A stretch of 64,000 bases of DNA from Azadirachta indica (lineage: Eukaryota; Streptophyta; Magnoliopsida; Sapindales; Meliaceae), in assembly GCA_022749755.1 (NCBI GenBank), contig CM040453.1, positions 5,664,102 through 5,728,101 on the forward strand, written 5' to 3'. The translations under genes were made by a program, and so were the position numbers. Below the pieces are notes generated by a model. The model was not told where the DNA came from. It was given only the letters and a program-made list of their open reading frames with translations, and did not search any database. Below, piece after piece: positions 12,001 through 23,900 of the stretch. The first letter of the stretch is position 1, and each line of letters begins with the position of its first letter.

Positions 12001-15000
12001 GCAAGCTTCCTGAACCAAGTATGCTGTCATCATCATTAATAAACACCCTCTCATCCAACTCAGCCCTATTACGAGTTGCATCATCATAATCCTTCTCCAA
12101 GATATTCAAACAGGATGATAGACATGATTCATCCATTAAATTTTCAAAATAGATCAAACCATCTGGCACCAAAGAGTTTCAGAATTTCAGAAGCATCAGT
12201 AAGTGAAAGCACATTGGCCAAACTAAAAATAGATGGCAGATTTATCAAACCAACCTGTGTCAATATTCTCCAAGTTTTCATTTTTACATTTGGATGCTAA
12301 ACGGGGCTTTTGCTTCAATATATCTGCAATTATGTTGTTGGTTTTCTCCATTGTTTTCCTCAAATCATCTTCCGAGGTGTCATAAGTGTTGCAAAGCGAT
12401 GCAACCAAGTCAACACCTTTGTCACCTTTCTTAACTGGAGCACATGTTAAACGCATCAGCACCACCGACAGCAGCCGAACTCTCAACTCCACCCACAATA
12501 TATATATATATTTGTGTGTGTGTGTTTTGTGTTTGTATATGTATATGTATGTATATATATATTATAACGCATAAACAAAAAGAAAAGGAAGAAGAAGAAG
12601 CATCAAACACTAAAAACAAATTTAAATGATCTTATAAAAGTTGGCAAAAGAACAAGACAATTACCAAAGCGTGAGGAGTCATGGATATTGAAATTTCGGA
12701 AGCGAACAGGAACATGTATGATCAAAATAGCCTGTTACAGATTTCATTGTGCACTAAGATGTTATTCTCCATATTATTATTCTTAGAAAATATTTTATAA
12801 AGATTATGGAAAAATGTACATGGTAGCAAGGAATCGTTGTGATGAAATTGTTGAATGTACAACATGGAACATAATAGATCTTGTAATTTTGGGCTTCATA
12901 TTTTCATTGCATGCATTTCTAAATTTTTTCTAGTATATTGTCAGAATATTAAAAACAATTAAAAAGCACAAAAAAAAAAAAAAAACATGTGAAGCCTCAG
13001 GTCTTCAATCATAGAATCAGTAACTATTGAAATACAATTGTAGAGGATGTAACTGACCAGTATGGAAACCAAACCATTAGTGCAAGTCACTAGATCTTTG
13101 AACCGGCTGAATGCATGCACACGGAGTGCCAAAAATAGAAGCCATCCAAAACGATGGTAGTCTGAAACATAGCCAGTGGTACTGGCGATGGCTGACTGCT
13201 TATCACCATTTGCATCACTTGGCAAGAAGAATTCTCGATAGGTACGTTTGTAGTACCTAGTAACATTAATATAATGAGATATAATAATACTTCCCAGGAT
13301 GAATGCAGTTGCATCAGAAATCATCAATGGCTTTTATGTACACAATTAAAATATCCATGCAACATATAAGAATTGCAATTCTGCAATCAATCTGCAGGAG
13401 AACATGCTATAGATATCTTTGATTCCATTAAGTCATAAGAGTAAGATATCCACCTAAATAAGAGAATGATAAGAAATATGAAAGAACAACTTTCTAAAAA
13501 ATGACCATTGAGAAACAGGGCTGCAAGCCACCTTAACCAGTTAGGCAAAGGCTTTGCTGCATTGAGTTTTTCTACTAGCTTTTATTTCTTTATCCCCTTG
13601 CTTTAGGTGTATGTATGTATGTATACAGATATGGATACGAAAAGCAGGAGAGAACTAAAATTCTTAAATCTTTCCAGTATACTTTTCCCTTTTCTTCTCC
13701 ATTTCTTTTTTTCCATTGCTTCTCAACAATTTAATGTGGTCGATGAATTAAAGAAGTAATAAGAAAGGGAAACAATTGATAGGCATGCATCTGAGCATCA
13801 CCAAGGTCAAATACACTATTATTCTTTTTGTTTTCCAAGAAAGAAACAATAGGTCTTAATAAAGCAACTACACTGCTCCATTGTTGCACAGAAGTATTGT
13901 GCCACTCTTCTTCTGTTTATGACTTTTACAAAAATTAAATCCTTCTAATATCAAATAAATTGCACTATTGAAGCCACTGTAACCAACCATTAACACAAAA
14001 AATGTTGCTATGCCAACTGAAGATACAAACATCAGAGCATGAATGTATACCACGACAGAAACCATCATTTCCACTTTTAGTTCAGCACAGGTCATTAATA
14101 CCGAGAATAGTACTTATAAGACAAATGTAACCAAACAAGATTCAAGTTTCTAGATTACTATACCATCAAATAATTAACAGTAGAGGCATTAAAGCATTCA
14201 AGATAGCACTAAGAGCAGGAGATGAGAAGGATACTCACTTGCTCAAAAGACTTAGGTGCACAAAATTTGCCTGCAACTCTTTTGCCTGGTTATGAAAAAA
14301 TGAATATAATAATGACTAGACACTCAAAATAAAACATAGAACAACTATGAGTATTAAACACGTATGAATAAAACCCCTGAAAATCTGGGGTCAATACCTC
14401 AAGCCTGTTCTCCCAGTCTGCCCCATAAATATTAGATAACACTGGACCAGCCTTAACAAGAAACTGAGGCAGCTCTTTAAAAAAATCCACAATGCTGTAA
14501 AACACAGAAGAAGAAGACTAAAATTAGAAAAAAAAAAAAAAAAACAACTTTAATGTAAAAGAGAGAACACAACAGATTCGCATGGGTTAAAAACAACATA
14601 CTTCAGCTTCATAACTCTCAATATCTGACATAAATTGAACTCATTATCGTTGGATCCCTCTTGTATATTATCTCCATTCTTCTCACTTAACCTTTTAACT
14701 GAGTATAAAACAAATGCAAACCAAAATCTCTCGGCTTCTTCCGGCTATTAAATAGAAAGAAATAATAAGGTTAGCACTAAAAGTGCAAATTAACCTTCAC
14801 CTTTATTACCAAACAGAACATTAGCACATTAAACACATAAAAAGAAATGAAAGTACCGTTCCACTTCCAATAGCGGACATGTTTGCTAAGAAAAGGTGTT
14901 TTGTTTCTCTGAATAGTCTTAAAGTCTGAGAGTAAGTATTCTCATCAACAGACAAACCATTCTGTAGTCAAATTCAATTTTAATATCAAACACAATGTTA

Positions 15001-15231
15001 AGAATATACAAAAACAATAACGTGGGAAATTAAAACATGATTGCGAGAATCCAGAAAGTAATCAGCAAAAAAATGTTACAGAAAATAAGAGAAGACGTTG
15101 GGTACTACAAAAATTACAGACAAATAAAAAACCTTGCACAGATCAGTTAATCGAGCTTCAGTGGCATCATGGTCCCCAGTGTTGGATGCAGAATTGTTGG
15201 ATGTGGAAACTGAAGGCTTCGTGTCTTCCAT
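7744..15231 (-). CDS. RBR1: Retinoblastoma-related protein (pocket protein)
   Basis: Nuclear pocket protein that binds E2F/DP factors and represses S-phase genes until phosphorylated by CDK-cyclin D; it also acts in stem-cell and gametophyte differentiation. Eighteen exons: 15231-15133, 14961-14857, 14744-14602, 14494-14398, 14285-14239, 13256-13058, 12731-12665, 12434-12255, 12162-11969, 11851-10975, 10709-10547, 10447-10375, 9725-9549, 9375-9256, 9175-9031, 8868-8756, 8120-8005, 7894-7744. Together they give 3066 nt and 1021 residues, a usual plant RBR length, with every junction in phase. The start MEDTKPSVS matches the family. The N-terminal RB fold spans about 80-230. Pocket A is almost wholly in the 877-nt exon (about 410-610). 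The spacer has [18 protein letters not shown]. Pocket B runs about 720-860 ([10 protein letters not shown], then [13 protein letters not shown]). SP/TP sites (SPKRP, SPLRTSK) are likely CDK targets. No break seen. Confidence 0.97.
8960..9027. repeat. Compound (TA)n(GA)n(CA)n microsatellite at RBR exon 15 donor
   Basis: Three dinucleotide runs lie end to end. On the gene strand the order is GT repeat, CT repeat, TA repeat, starting a few bases after the donor GTAAGT of the exon that ends at 9031. Confidence 0.9.
12498..12563. repeat. Compound (TA)n/(GT)n microsatellite in RBR intron
   Basis: Alternating TA and GT/TGTA stretches inside the RBR intron between 12435 and 12664. ORFs read through it are artefacts of the repeat. 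Confidence 0.85.
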
Positions 15232-15246
15232 ATTCTTCTTACTGGT

Positions 15247-15270
15247 CTAATCTTGAACTGCTCGTTTCAT
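15247..15270 (-). promoter_or_regulatory. Seven-codon uORF just upstream of RBR start
   Basis: ATG at 15270 with stop at 15249-15247, encoding MKRAVQD, ends 15 bases before the RBR ATG. It counts as a uORF only if this stretch is in the mature leader; no intron boundary is obvious between it and the start codon. Confidence 0.45.
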
Positions 15271-15304
15271 CAAATCCCAGGATCAATGTAACGTTGAAGA
15301 AATG

Positions 15305-15322
15305 TCAAACAACGAGAGGCAT
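15305..15322 (-). promoter_or_regulatory. Second short uORF (five codons) upstream of RBR
   Basis: ATG at 15322, stop at 15307-15305, encoding MPLVV. It is non-overlapping with the closer uORF. Presence in the mRNA is inferred, not shown. Confidence 0.35.
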
Positions 15323-15824
15323 AATTCAGTTCATAAGAACATAGCCTAAAAAAAATAATTCTGAAAATTAATCTTAGGAATGGAAAAATGGCTCAACCAG
15401 CACTCTAAATTACGCTTTTCGTGATGTGCATATACAAACAGACGGAATCAGTATTACTATTGCTTGCTTTAGTGGTTTCGTAACTACTAATATTACTTCG
15501 TAAAGCTCAAAATCCAAACAAATTCTGCTCCTCAAACTTAAAATTATTTAAAAAATACTAACGATGACTGAAAAAATCGATTTTGATTTCTTCGATTAAA
15601 AATGGAAGAGCAAAGGACTTACGGATTTAGGATGCAGATCTCCGCAGCTCTTCCGAAATACGAACAATCTGTAGATCCAGCGACAATAACCGTAATTCTA
15701 ATTCCACAAAAAAAGCTGCGAGTGGACGGATCGGTAGAGGTTTTTGGGTACGAACCCTAAAATTTTTCCCTCCCTTTTGTTTCTTTCTCTCTCCAAGCTA
15801 TTAACTTTGGTCCTCTTTTTGGGG

Positions 15825-15832
15825 AAACCCTA
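15825..15832 (-). promoter_or_regulatory. Telo-box motif upstream of RBR
   Basis: AAACCCTA on the + strand at 15825-15832, and a related GAACCCTAA at about 15751-15759. Telo-boxes are enriched in promoters of genes active in cycling plant cells. Confidence 0.4.
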
Positions 15833-15847
15833 TCAGTGCGTCTCAGC

Positions 15848-15856
15848 GCGGGAAAA
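15848..15856 (-). promoter_or_regulatory. E2F site (TTTTCCCGC on the gene strand)
   Basis: The + strand reads GCGGGAAAA, giving a perfect TTTCCCGC on the RBR strand about 620 bases before the start codon. This is the classic E2F consensus. Confidence 0.55.
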
Positions 15857-15951
15857 CCAACATGATGTGCACATACACATGCCTGCACAGGGTACATCCA
15901 TTCATAAAGGCGAATTAGATTTTGACACGTCGTTCAGATTAGGTTCTTTTA

Positions 15952-15960
15952 CCGCCAAAA
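15952..15960 (-). promoter_or_regulatory. Second E2F-type site (TTTTGGCGG on the gene strand)
   Basis: The + strand reads CCGCCAAAA. It matches the TTTSSCG form of the E2F motif, 104 bases upstream of the first site. Confidence 0.5.
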
Positions 15961-16149
15961 TTTCTCTCTGTTACGAGATTCGCTTGTGCCGTTACGGCGC
16001 GGTAACGGAGAGTTATATCTCGGTAATTGGGAAGGGCAACTCGTGTGGTTCCTGGGACCCATTGCTCTGTGTCTTTATTGGATTGACATCTGTCGTTCTG
16101 TGCAAGCCGGGAGAGATTTTATTGCATGCGCCAATCTTATCCTGAGCTC

Positions 16150-17470
16150 TCTTTTTAATATGCGAATTTTCACTATCACCACCTCGAAATACTGATTTCA
16201 AATTTTTTTTTTTAACAGTTGTTATATCTTTGTGTTATAAAGTTACTATTTTTATTTATTTTTTGGGTAAAATAAGTTCGGTTGAACACGAACTTTTTAA
16301 GTATTTTTCATTTTTAAAAACAAAAGCCTGTATTCAGAAACACTTCCAAACAACTACTGCAGTACTTCAAACATCATTCGTCATTTGACCGCTATTATAA
16401 GGCCCATCATCACGTCTTTTATCCTCTTTGCCCACCGGATGTATCACCCATCTACGTCATAATCATTTACAACCATACCGCAAACATATGCTATGGTTCA
16501 TTTGCTGTAAGCTCATATGTTAATGACATGAGATATGTTAAAGAGGGAACTACTCCCTCGAAGTACTTTAGGTTGAAAGAAAATTAAACGTATATTTTTA
16601 CGATAACAAAGTTTAGACACTCATACGTTCTACGACATAAAATATATAAATGAGTAATAATAAATAACACAAAAATAACTTATAAATAATAAACTACATC
16701 TTTCATTAAATTTTTATTATGTGTATATAATTTTTTATTGATTAAAATACACACATTAAAAAAATGTATAAAATAAAATCACATTAAAACTTGTAAGTAT
16801 TGGAAAAAATCAATTTTAACATGTGAGAAGAGTAATTTTTTTATTGATTGAATATTTCAAGGATTTATCATTTGATTAATGAAAGAAATTTTTAAGAAAT
16901 TATCACATTTTACTCTTAAAATTCAATTTTGATTATGTAACAATGATGTGTTCATTTTGACCACCCTCACAAGATTTGAACAAAAATACCTTGACAACCA
17001 ACTTAATAAAAACATGATACAATAATTTTTTATTTCAAAATTATTTTTGATTTGTTATAATATTTTTGAATCGTTACAATAATTTTTAAGTCGAGGTAGT
17101 AATTTTAGGCATATTGTAGCACAATAAATTGAAAAATTTATTGTAATACAATATATTTCAAAATTTGTATTAAAAAATTGTGAGATTGATCAATTTTAAA
17201 TAAATTTTTCTCATGTGGTTAAAATTAAATTGTTGATGTAAAAGTAGCTAATTTTGAAAATTTTTCATTAATTATAAAATTTTTTAAATTATATTTGAGA
17301 AGTATAACATGGCTCCTAAAATATAATTTTGATTTATTTTAGAGACAAAAACATTCGCTTATCACTAAAAATATTGAAATGTTTATTTTTCTAATGGCAC
17401 GTGGCACCGTCTTTAGATGGTTGCACGGTTAGACTATACTCATGCCCGCATAGAATACGAAATTGAAAAC
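16150..17470. other. AT-rich divergent intergenic region between RBR and THO1
   Basis: Very AT-rich DNA with no supported ORF. It separates two head-to-head genes, and promoters of both probably sit near its ends. Confidence 0.6.
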
Positions 17471-17479
17471 GAGCCAAAA

Positions 17480-17487
17480 AAACCCTA
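17480..17487 (+). promoter_or_regulatory. Telo-box at the THO1 5' end
   Basis: AAACCCTA lies just before a GC-richer pyrimidine-rich leader (17490-17727). That leader ends at a GTAAGT donor and looks like the first non-coding exon of THO1. Confidence 0.4.
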
Positions 17488-17989
17488 ATTTGCCGAATTG
17501 CATCCCCCACTCCGCCCACAGCCGCCCTTCTCCTTTACTTTCCTCTTCCTCCCGTCGGTCCGCCGCAGCAGGTGTTCTTTCGTGGCCGGCGGTCCACTTC
17601 TTCGCGGTTAGCCCCGGAAGAATAAAGCAACAATATAATTACTCTTCAGTGTCCAAGAGTCCCCGTTCATCTATCGCTGTTCGTCCCACTGTCGACGTGA
17701 GATCGCCGGCAACAGTCAACGAAACTTGTAAGTAAATTTGGAAATTAATAGTTTGTTAACTGTAAATTTGGTTGTTGTATGATAATTACAGTTGTAAACT
17801 TGAGATTGGTTTGTAAAAAATAATTTGTTTGATTTGTGTGCATGATGCTTGAGTTTGCAGAATTTTATCTTAAGAAAACTTATACCGAAGGAGTTGTGCT
17901 TGTTCATTCACGGTTCTTTATCTCCCTCCACGTGGCTTTAGCCACTCTCAGGAACCACTCTCAGGAAATTCGTGGTCTAATCTTGGAAC

Positions 17990-20900
17990 ATGGTAAGCTC
18001 TCTCTTCGACTATAACTGCAATTTTAATTTTATGTCAGCTGGATAACATATCCCTTATTTTTTTCCAGGAAGTATTAAGGAGGGCCATATTGCAGGCTGG
18101 TCCACCTGAAAATTTTGCTCTCCAGACAGTTCAAGAGGTCATAAAACCTCAGGTATTTCTTATATGATTGCATTGATCAGGGACACTGGTTTTCTTTCTT
18201 TTACTTTGGTCAAGGTGCAGTGATCCAAATTTGGTGTATTGAATTTTACAGAAACAAACAAAGTTAGCACAAGATGAGAATCAGTTGTTAGAAAATATGC
18301 TTCGGACTTTGCTTCAGGAATTGGTGGTAAGTTTATTACTTTTTGACATGAACAACTGATACATTTTGTTTTTAGACCCCTTTTTAATAAGCAACAAGGA
18401 AGCTTCTATCTGTAATCGTAAAGATTTACAAGAGGGTGAACAAGCTGCATTATGCTTAAAAGGCTTTTGAATTAAATCACTTACTGTAAAACCCCTTAGA
18501 AAAAGTACTTATTGGTGGTTGTCCAAAAAGCGCTTAACAGTGCCATTTTGACTCCAAAAGCACTTCAAGGCCCATTCTGATTCCTAATAGCGTTTTTGTC
18601 AATATTAGCCAAAAACTAGAAAATGGACATAAAACCATTGGCTATTTAAAGTGCTTTTGGTCATGTCAAAAGCACTTCCAAGTGCATTATTATACTGATA
18701 TTTGCATTTTGGCATAGTCATCTGCAGTACAGTCAGGAGAGCCAATAATGCAGTATGGCCAATCTATAGATAATGGGGAAACTAGCCATGCTCAAATTCC
18801 TCGTCTTCTAGGTTTGTAAATGCTTTAACTTAACTTCCTGAAACTTTTTATTTATAATGTCTCTGAAAATACTAGGATTTATTTCTTGATGAACAAACTA
18901 TTCGACAACTTGTGATTTTTCTGCAAGACAGAGAAATTGAATACAAAAATTGTTGTTATTTCCTGTGCAGATCAATTTAACAGGCTTTTCATGGTTAATC
19001 CACTTGAACCTACTTTTGAAATCTAAAGATTCATCATTCTTGGAGCCATATCAATTTATGAAACTTACACTAATTTTAATTAATTAATTAACGTTACTCT
19101 CTCTTTCTCCTTTCAATTTTTTGGTGGTCGGTTCTTCAGACATTGTGCTTCATCTTTGTGAGAACGAACACGTTGAAGGTGGTATGATATTTCAACTATT
19201 GGAAGATTTGACTGAAATGTCCACAATGAAAAATTGCAGAGACATTTTTGGTTATATAGAAAGTAAACAAGACATTTTGGGAAAGGTATGTGCTATTGTA
19301 TTAATCCTAGTTTTTTCATTCCTTGATGACTGTTGCCTGGTCTGTATTGAACTTTATAGTGGAAGTCCTGTGTACTGCAAACAGGCTGATGCTTTGTTCT
19401 TGAACTTGATGGTTTCATTGTCATACAGCAAGAGCTGTTTGCTCGTGGAAAACTTGTGATGTTGAGGACGTGTAATCAACTTCTTCGTCGTCTATCGAAG
19501 GTAGTGTAATAAATCTGAACTATCATTTTTCATTTACTGATCATCATAAGTTATGAAACCTGGTGGAAAGTTTTGTTCATCTATTGTTTCTTTTTGGGTA
19601 CTATTGTCTACTACAATTCTGAAGTGTAGAGCTTAGTAGTATGAGCAATTAACTTGAAACTTGTTTGGTTATGTCATATGCATCACCTTTTCTGCTAATG
19701 TATTTGAATTCAACTAGGCAAATGATGTCGTGTTTTGTGGACGAATCCTCATGTTTTTGGCTCACTTTTTTCCACTGTCCGAACGATCAGGTGTCTGTTT
19801 GTGTTCAACCCTAATCTTTGCTTTTATTTTCATTTCTTTTGCTGGACATTTCTGTTACTTCATCCTTTAAATTGAATCATTGCAGCTGTGAATATAAAGG
19901 GAGTTTTTAATACATCAAATGAGACAAAATATGAGAAAGACCCACCTGATGGTATATACCGAACTTCACAGATTATTTAGTTAAATTCTGTTGTCTTCCA
20001 GTTTCTGTTCACTTATTTGACATCATCTACTGGTTATCTTCTAAGTGTGTATATTGATGTTCTTTTTCAGGCATTCCCGTTGATTTCAATTTCTATAAAA
20101 CCTTTTGGAGTTTACAGGTAAATTATACACTTGGAACTGCAATTAATGGAAGAAAAGAGCATTCCTGTTATGAAATATGAACAAAGCTTTGCTAGTTATA
20201 CTAAACTGTGGGAGCTGCTTATGTATAATGATTGATAAAAAACCTGAAGTACTGCTAGTTAAGTTGGTTATATCTTGTTCCTAAGAAGAAAAATCACTTC
20301 ATGATTCTTTAATATAAATAAATGGTAAATGTGGAGAAAGTTCACTAGTGCTTCATTGGTGCATATAATTAAAATGGTGACTGTGGTCTGATAAGGAACT
20401 AGGTCTTCTGTCTGGTTTTAGTGAAATTTTAATTATTTTTCCCTTTATCTGAATTTGTGGAGATCATGGTGGCTTATCTTACATGTTGTCTTTCCAAGTG
20501 TGAGAACGCTCAGTTTTCTGTCTGCCCATGCATTATGTGTAAGTTTTGTGCTCAAAGCGATGTGACCATTGAATGGACTTCTCTGCTATAATGAATAACT
20601 CCTTTAGATAGGTGTCTGGATACAACTAATGGTAAAATATCTTCATAATTGGTGTAAATTACTCCGTAATTAGCATTACTCTCAGTCAGATGTATGATTC
20701 ATAGATAACATTATGTGAGCTTGTTGACCGCACTTGTATGATGTCCACTATTCAGAATGATCAGATTGTGATCGGAGGTTCAAATCTAAATTGGTCTTGT
20801 TGTAAAGATTGGGTAGAATAAAACATATGAAGGGGTTATCATACTACAGCTAAATCTCATGAATTGTCTCTGATTTTTCAGGAATACTTTTGTAACCCTT

Positions 20901-23900
20901 CTCTAACTCTTACTCCTACAAAATGGCAGAAATTTGCATCCAGTTTGACGGTATTTATTTTGTTTGCAAATTATTTTTTATTTTTACTTAATCTTACTGT
21001 AGCATTATGCTGACCCAAAAAATGTTACATTTTCTTTTTGCTGTCTAGCCCTTGAATCCAATTGTTTTCTTGAATTTTGAGATGTATAGGCTGTGTTGAA
21101 CACCTTCGATTCTCAGCCTTTGAGTGAGGAAGAGGGAGATGCAAATGATTTGGAGGAAGAGGCAGCAACTTTCAACATAAAATATCTTACAAGCAGTAAA
21201 TTAATGGGTTTAGAGGTAAATGACGATGACAAGTATTGAGATGAATTCATGCCTAATATTTTGGTTCATCCATTTTTCCTCCGTGGCTGCAGTTGAAAGA
21301 TTCAAGTTTTAGGCGCCATGTTCTTGTTCAGTGTCTCATATTGTTTGATTATTTGAAGGTAATGATTGCTGAGGCTCTTGACATGAAAGTTTGTACATGC
21401 CTTCATTATTCATCTCTATGTAATAGTTGATTGAATGGCTAGTCTGCCTTTTTTTTTTTGTGTTTTTTTTGTTTTTATTTCCTAGGGCCCGGGGAAAAAT
21501 GACAAAGATTTGCCATCTGAAAGCATGGTAAGTGCTTTTGTTCTTTTTTTCTTTTAATTTTAAGTTTGTAAGTCAATATTTAATTGGTACATATCTAATT
21601 GTTATGATTATTAAAGTTTATATAAATACATAGACACATATATAAAGACATATAGACATACTCTAGTGCACCAAGTGAGCATGTCCTTTGTAGGAATGTG
21701 GTTTGCGTTGCTCACTAGACCATTCCTCATATGAGAGATGCTCAGATAAGCTGCTGCTGAGTTCTGACAATTTGATGGCTGCATTTGAGCAAACATTTTC
21801 TCATGACACTTGTAACGTTAACTTTTAGCTGAAAGTTAAAATGTTGAGATTCCATACATGCTTTCTTTTTGAAGTGTAAATTTGTAAATTTTTTTTTTAT
21901 TTTGTTCGTAATTGTAGAAAGAAGAAATAAAATCTTGTGAGGAGCGAGTAAAAAAACTGCTGGAAATGACCCCGCCTAAAGGGAAGGACTTTCTTTGTAG
22001 TATTGAGCATATATTAGAACGTGAGAAAAATTGGGTAAGCATAACCTTTTCTGCAGGTTTCTCTTTTATTTGGCTTTTCTTTTTCTTACATTATCTCTTG
22101 GATGCTGTGATGAACATACTCCAGCTAAATATGTCTGGATTCTTCTTGCTTTCAGGTGTGGTGGAAACGTGATGGCTGTCCACCGTTTGAGAAGCAACCC
22201 ATGGAAAGAAAAACTGTTGGAGACGGACCTAAGAAACGGTATACAAAATCAGTGGATTAGTAATTCTACTCTGCTTCTATGATAATAACTATCCTTAGAA
22301 GTTGATCTGCTTTTAGAAATAATATTTAGGACAGAAAATAGATAGAGATTATTATCTTCTGTGTAAGATCTCCTGTTGCCATATCTAAAGCATCGGCATT
22401 ATATCTTTGGTTTTGCTTTGCAATCTGATATGTATCTGTGGCTCTGTCAAATTAGCTGAAGCTTTTAGTATCTAAACACCTACTATTTGTCAATGAGGGT
22501 TGTACTAGGTTGACATCGTAAATCGCTTGGTGAAGTATTAATGTTTAGAGTCTTTTGTATGTACCGAACAGTAAAAAGTGCACAGTGTGAGATCTTAACA
22601 TCACAACCTTCCTGTGTAGAGCAAAAGCTTAGTGCAAGGCAAGAAAGCTTTGATATAAATTGATGTAGCAGAAAAATAGAGGAGAAAAACAGGAAGAGAG
22701 AGAAGAGAGCAGATACAGAGTGGATAAAGAAAGAAATTATGGATAGAAGGATGGAAACTACAAAAGACATGATGGAAAACCAAAAGAAAAGAAAAGAGAG
22801 AACTGTTATAATCATATGATTCAACAATCAATAATCATAATATTATGTGATTTTTCCACGTTCCCTGTGACAAAAATAGGTTCTGTTTATAGTGGCCAAC
22901 TCTCAATAACAGGAAACATAATGCCTAAAGGTTTTGGGGAAAAAAAAAAAATACTATAATCATATTATTATGTATCTTTAAACAACTTGAATACTATTGT
23001 TTGAGTTTTTACCTTCAAACTTAAGCTTTACGTCAAGTGATAACTCAATATGGTAAAGTAGGTTTGACCTTTCGCTCTTGCTTTTGGATCCTTCAAACAC
23101 TAAAATGTAAATTGTAATTATTTGAAGCCACATGACAAACTCATTGAAAGAATCCAGGTTTGCACACTAGGGGCAATGTTAAACAACTTAAATACTATTG
23201 TTTGGGGAGTTACCTTCAAGCTTAAGGTTTTAGGTTAAGTGTTAACAATATCAATCTATGTTCTTCAAGATGAAATAAAAGGTTTATTAATAATGACCAA
23301 GTACAAATTAAAAAAGTTTGGAGGTATCTATGCCTAATCTTAGAAAAATCCTGAACTAACAAAATAAGTAATAACCTAAACTTTCTTAATAAAAATAATT
23401 CTCAATACAACCCTTTCTTGTTCAAACTTGTGACAGTCCAATCTTAACAAATAATGAATTATTCCTAAAATGAATAGCAATTTTTAGATTTTTGGTTCTG
23501 CATCACAAGCTTCTTGGAAAGAAAAGCCTAACGAAGTATTTAAACTATGTATCATTCGCCAGCCCCGTGATGACCATGCCTTTACCTACTCCATTAGGTT
23601 TGAGCCATGAATTAACGTAAGGATAGGGGAGTCAATTGACTTGCTAGGTACAATATCTGTAATACATACATATAGACTATCTGCATGTTAAAGTTCTTGT
23701 TCCCCTCATTTAGACATTAAAATTTTCTGGGATTCCTATCCTTCTTCTAGAAGTGATTTTTCTTTCTAGTCCATTGTTTGTGATTGATAATATGTTTTGA
23801 ATTAGATTCTTTGTCTTTATTTTTTGTTAAGATTATCTTTATTAACTCATTCAGTAGGCCAAGGTGGAGACTCGGGAATAAAGAACTCTCTCAGTTGTGG

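Noticed and set aside
15744..16145. 133-codon + strand frame opposite the RBR promoter
   Set aside because: No homology recognised; it overlaps the E2F and telo-box region of RBR.
17463..17735. 90-codon frame upstream of THO1
   Set aside because: Starts with TTG and terminates after splicing of the leader; lies in the inferred 5' UTR.
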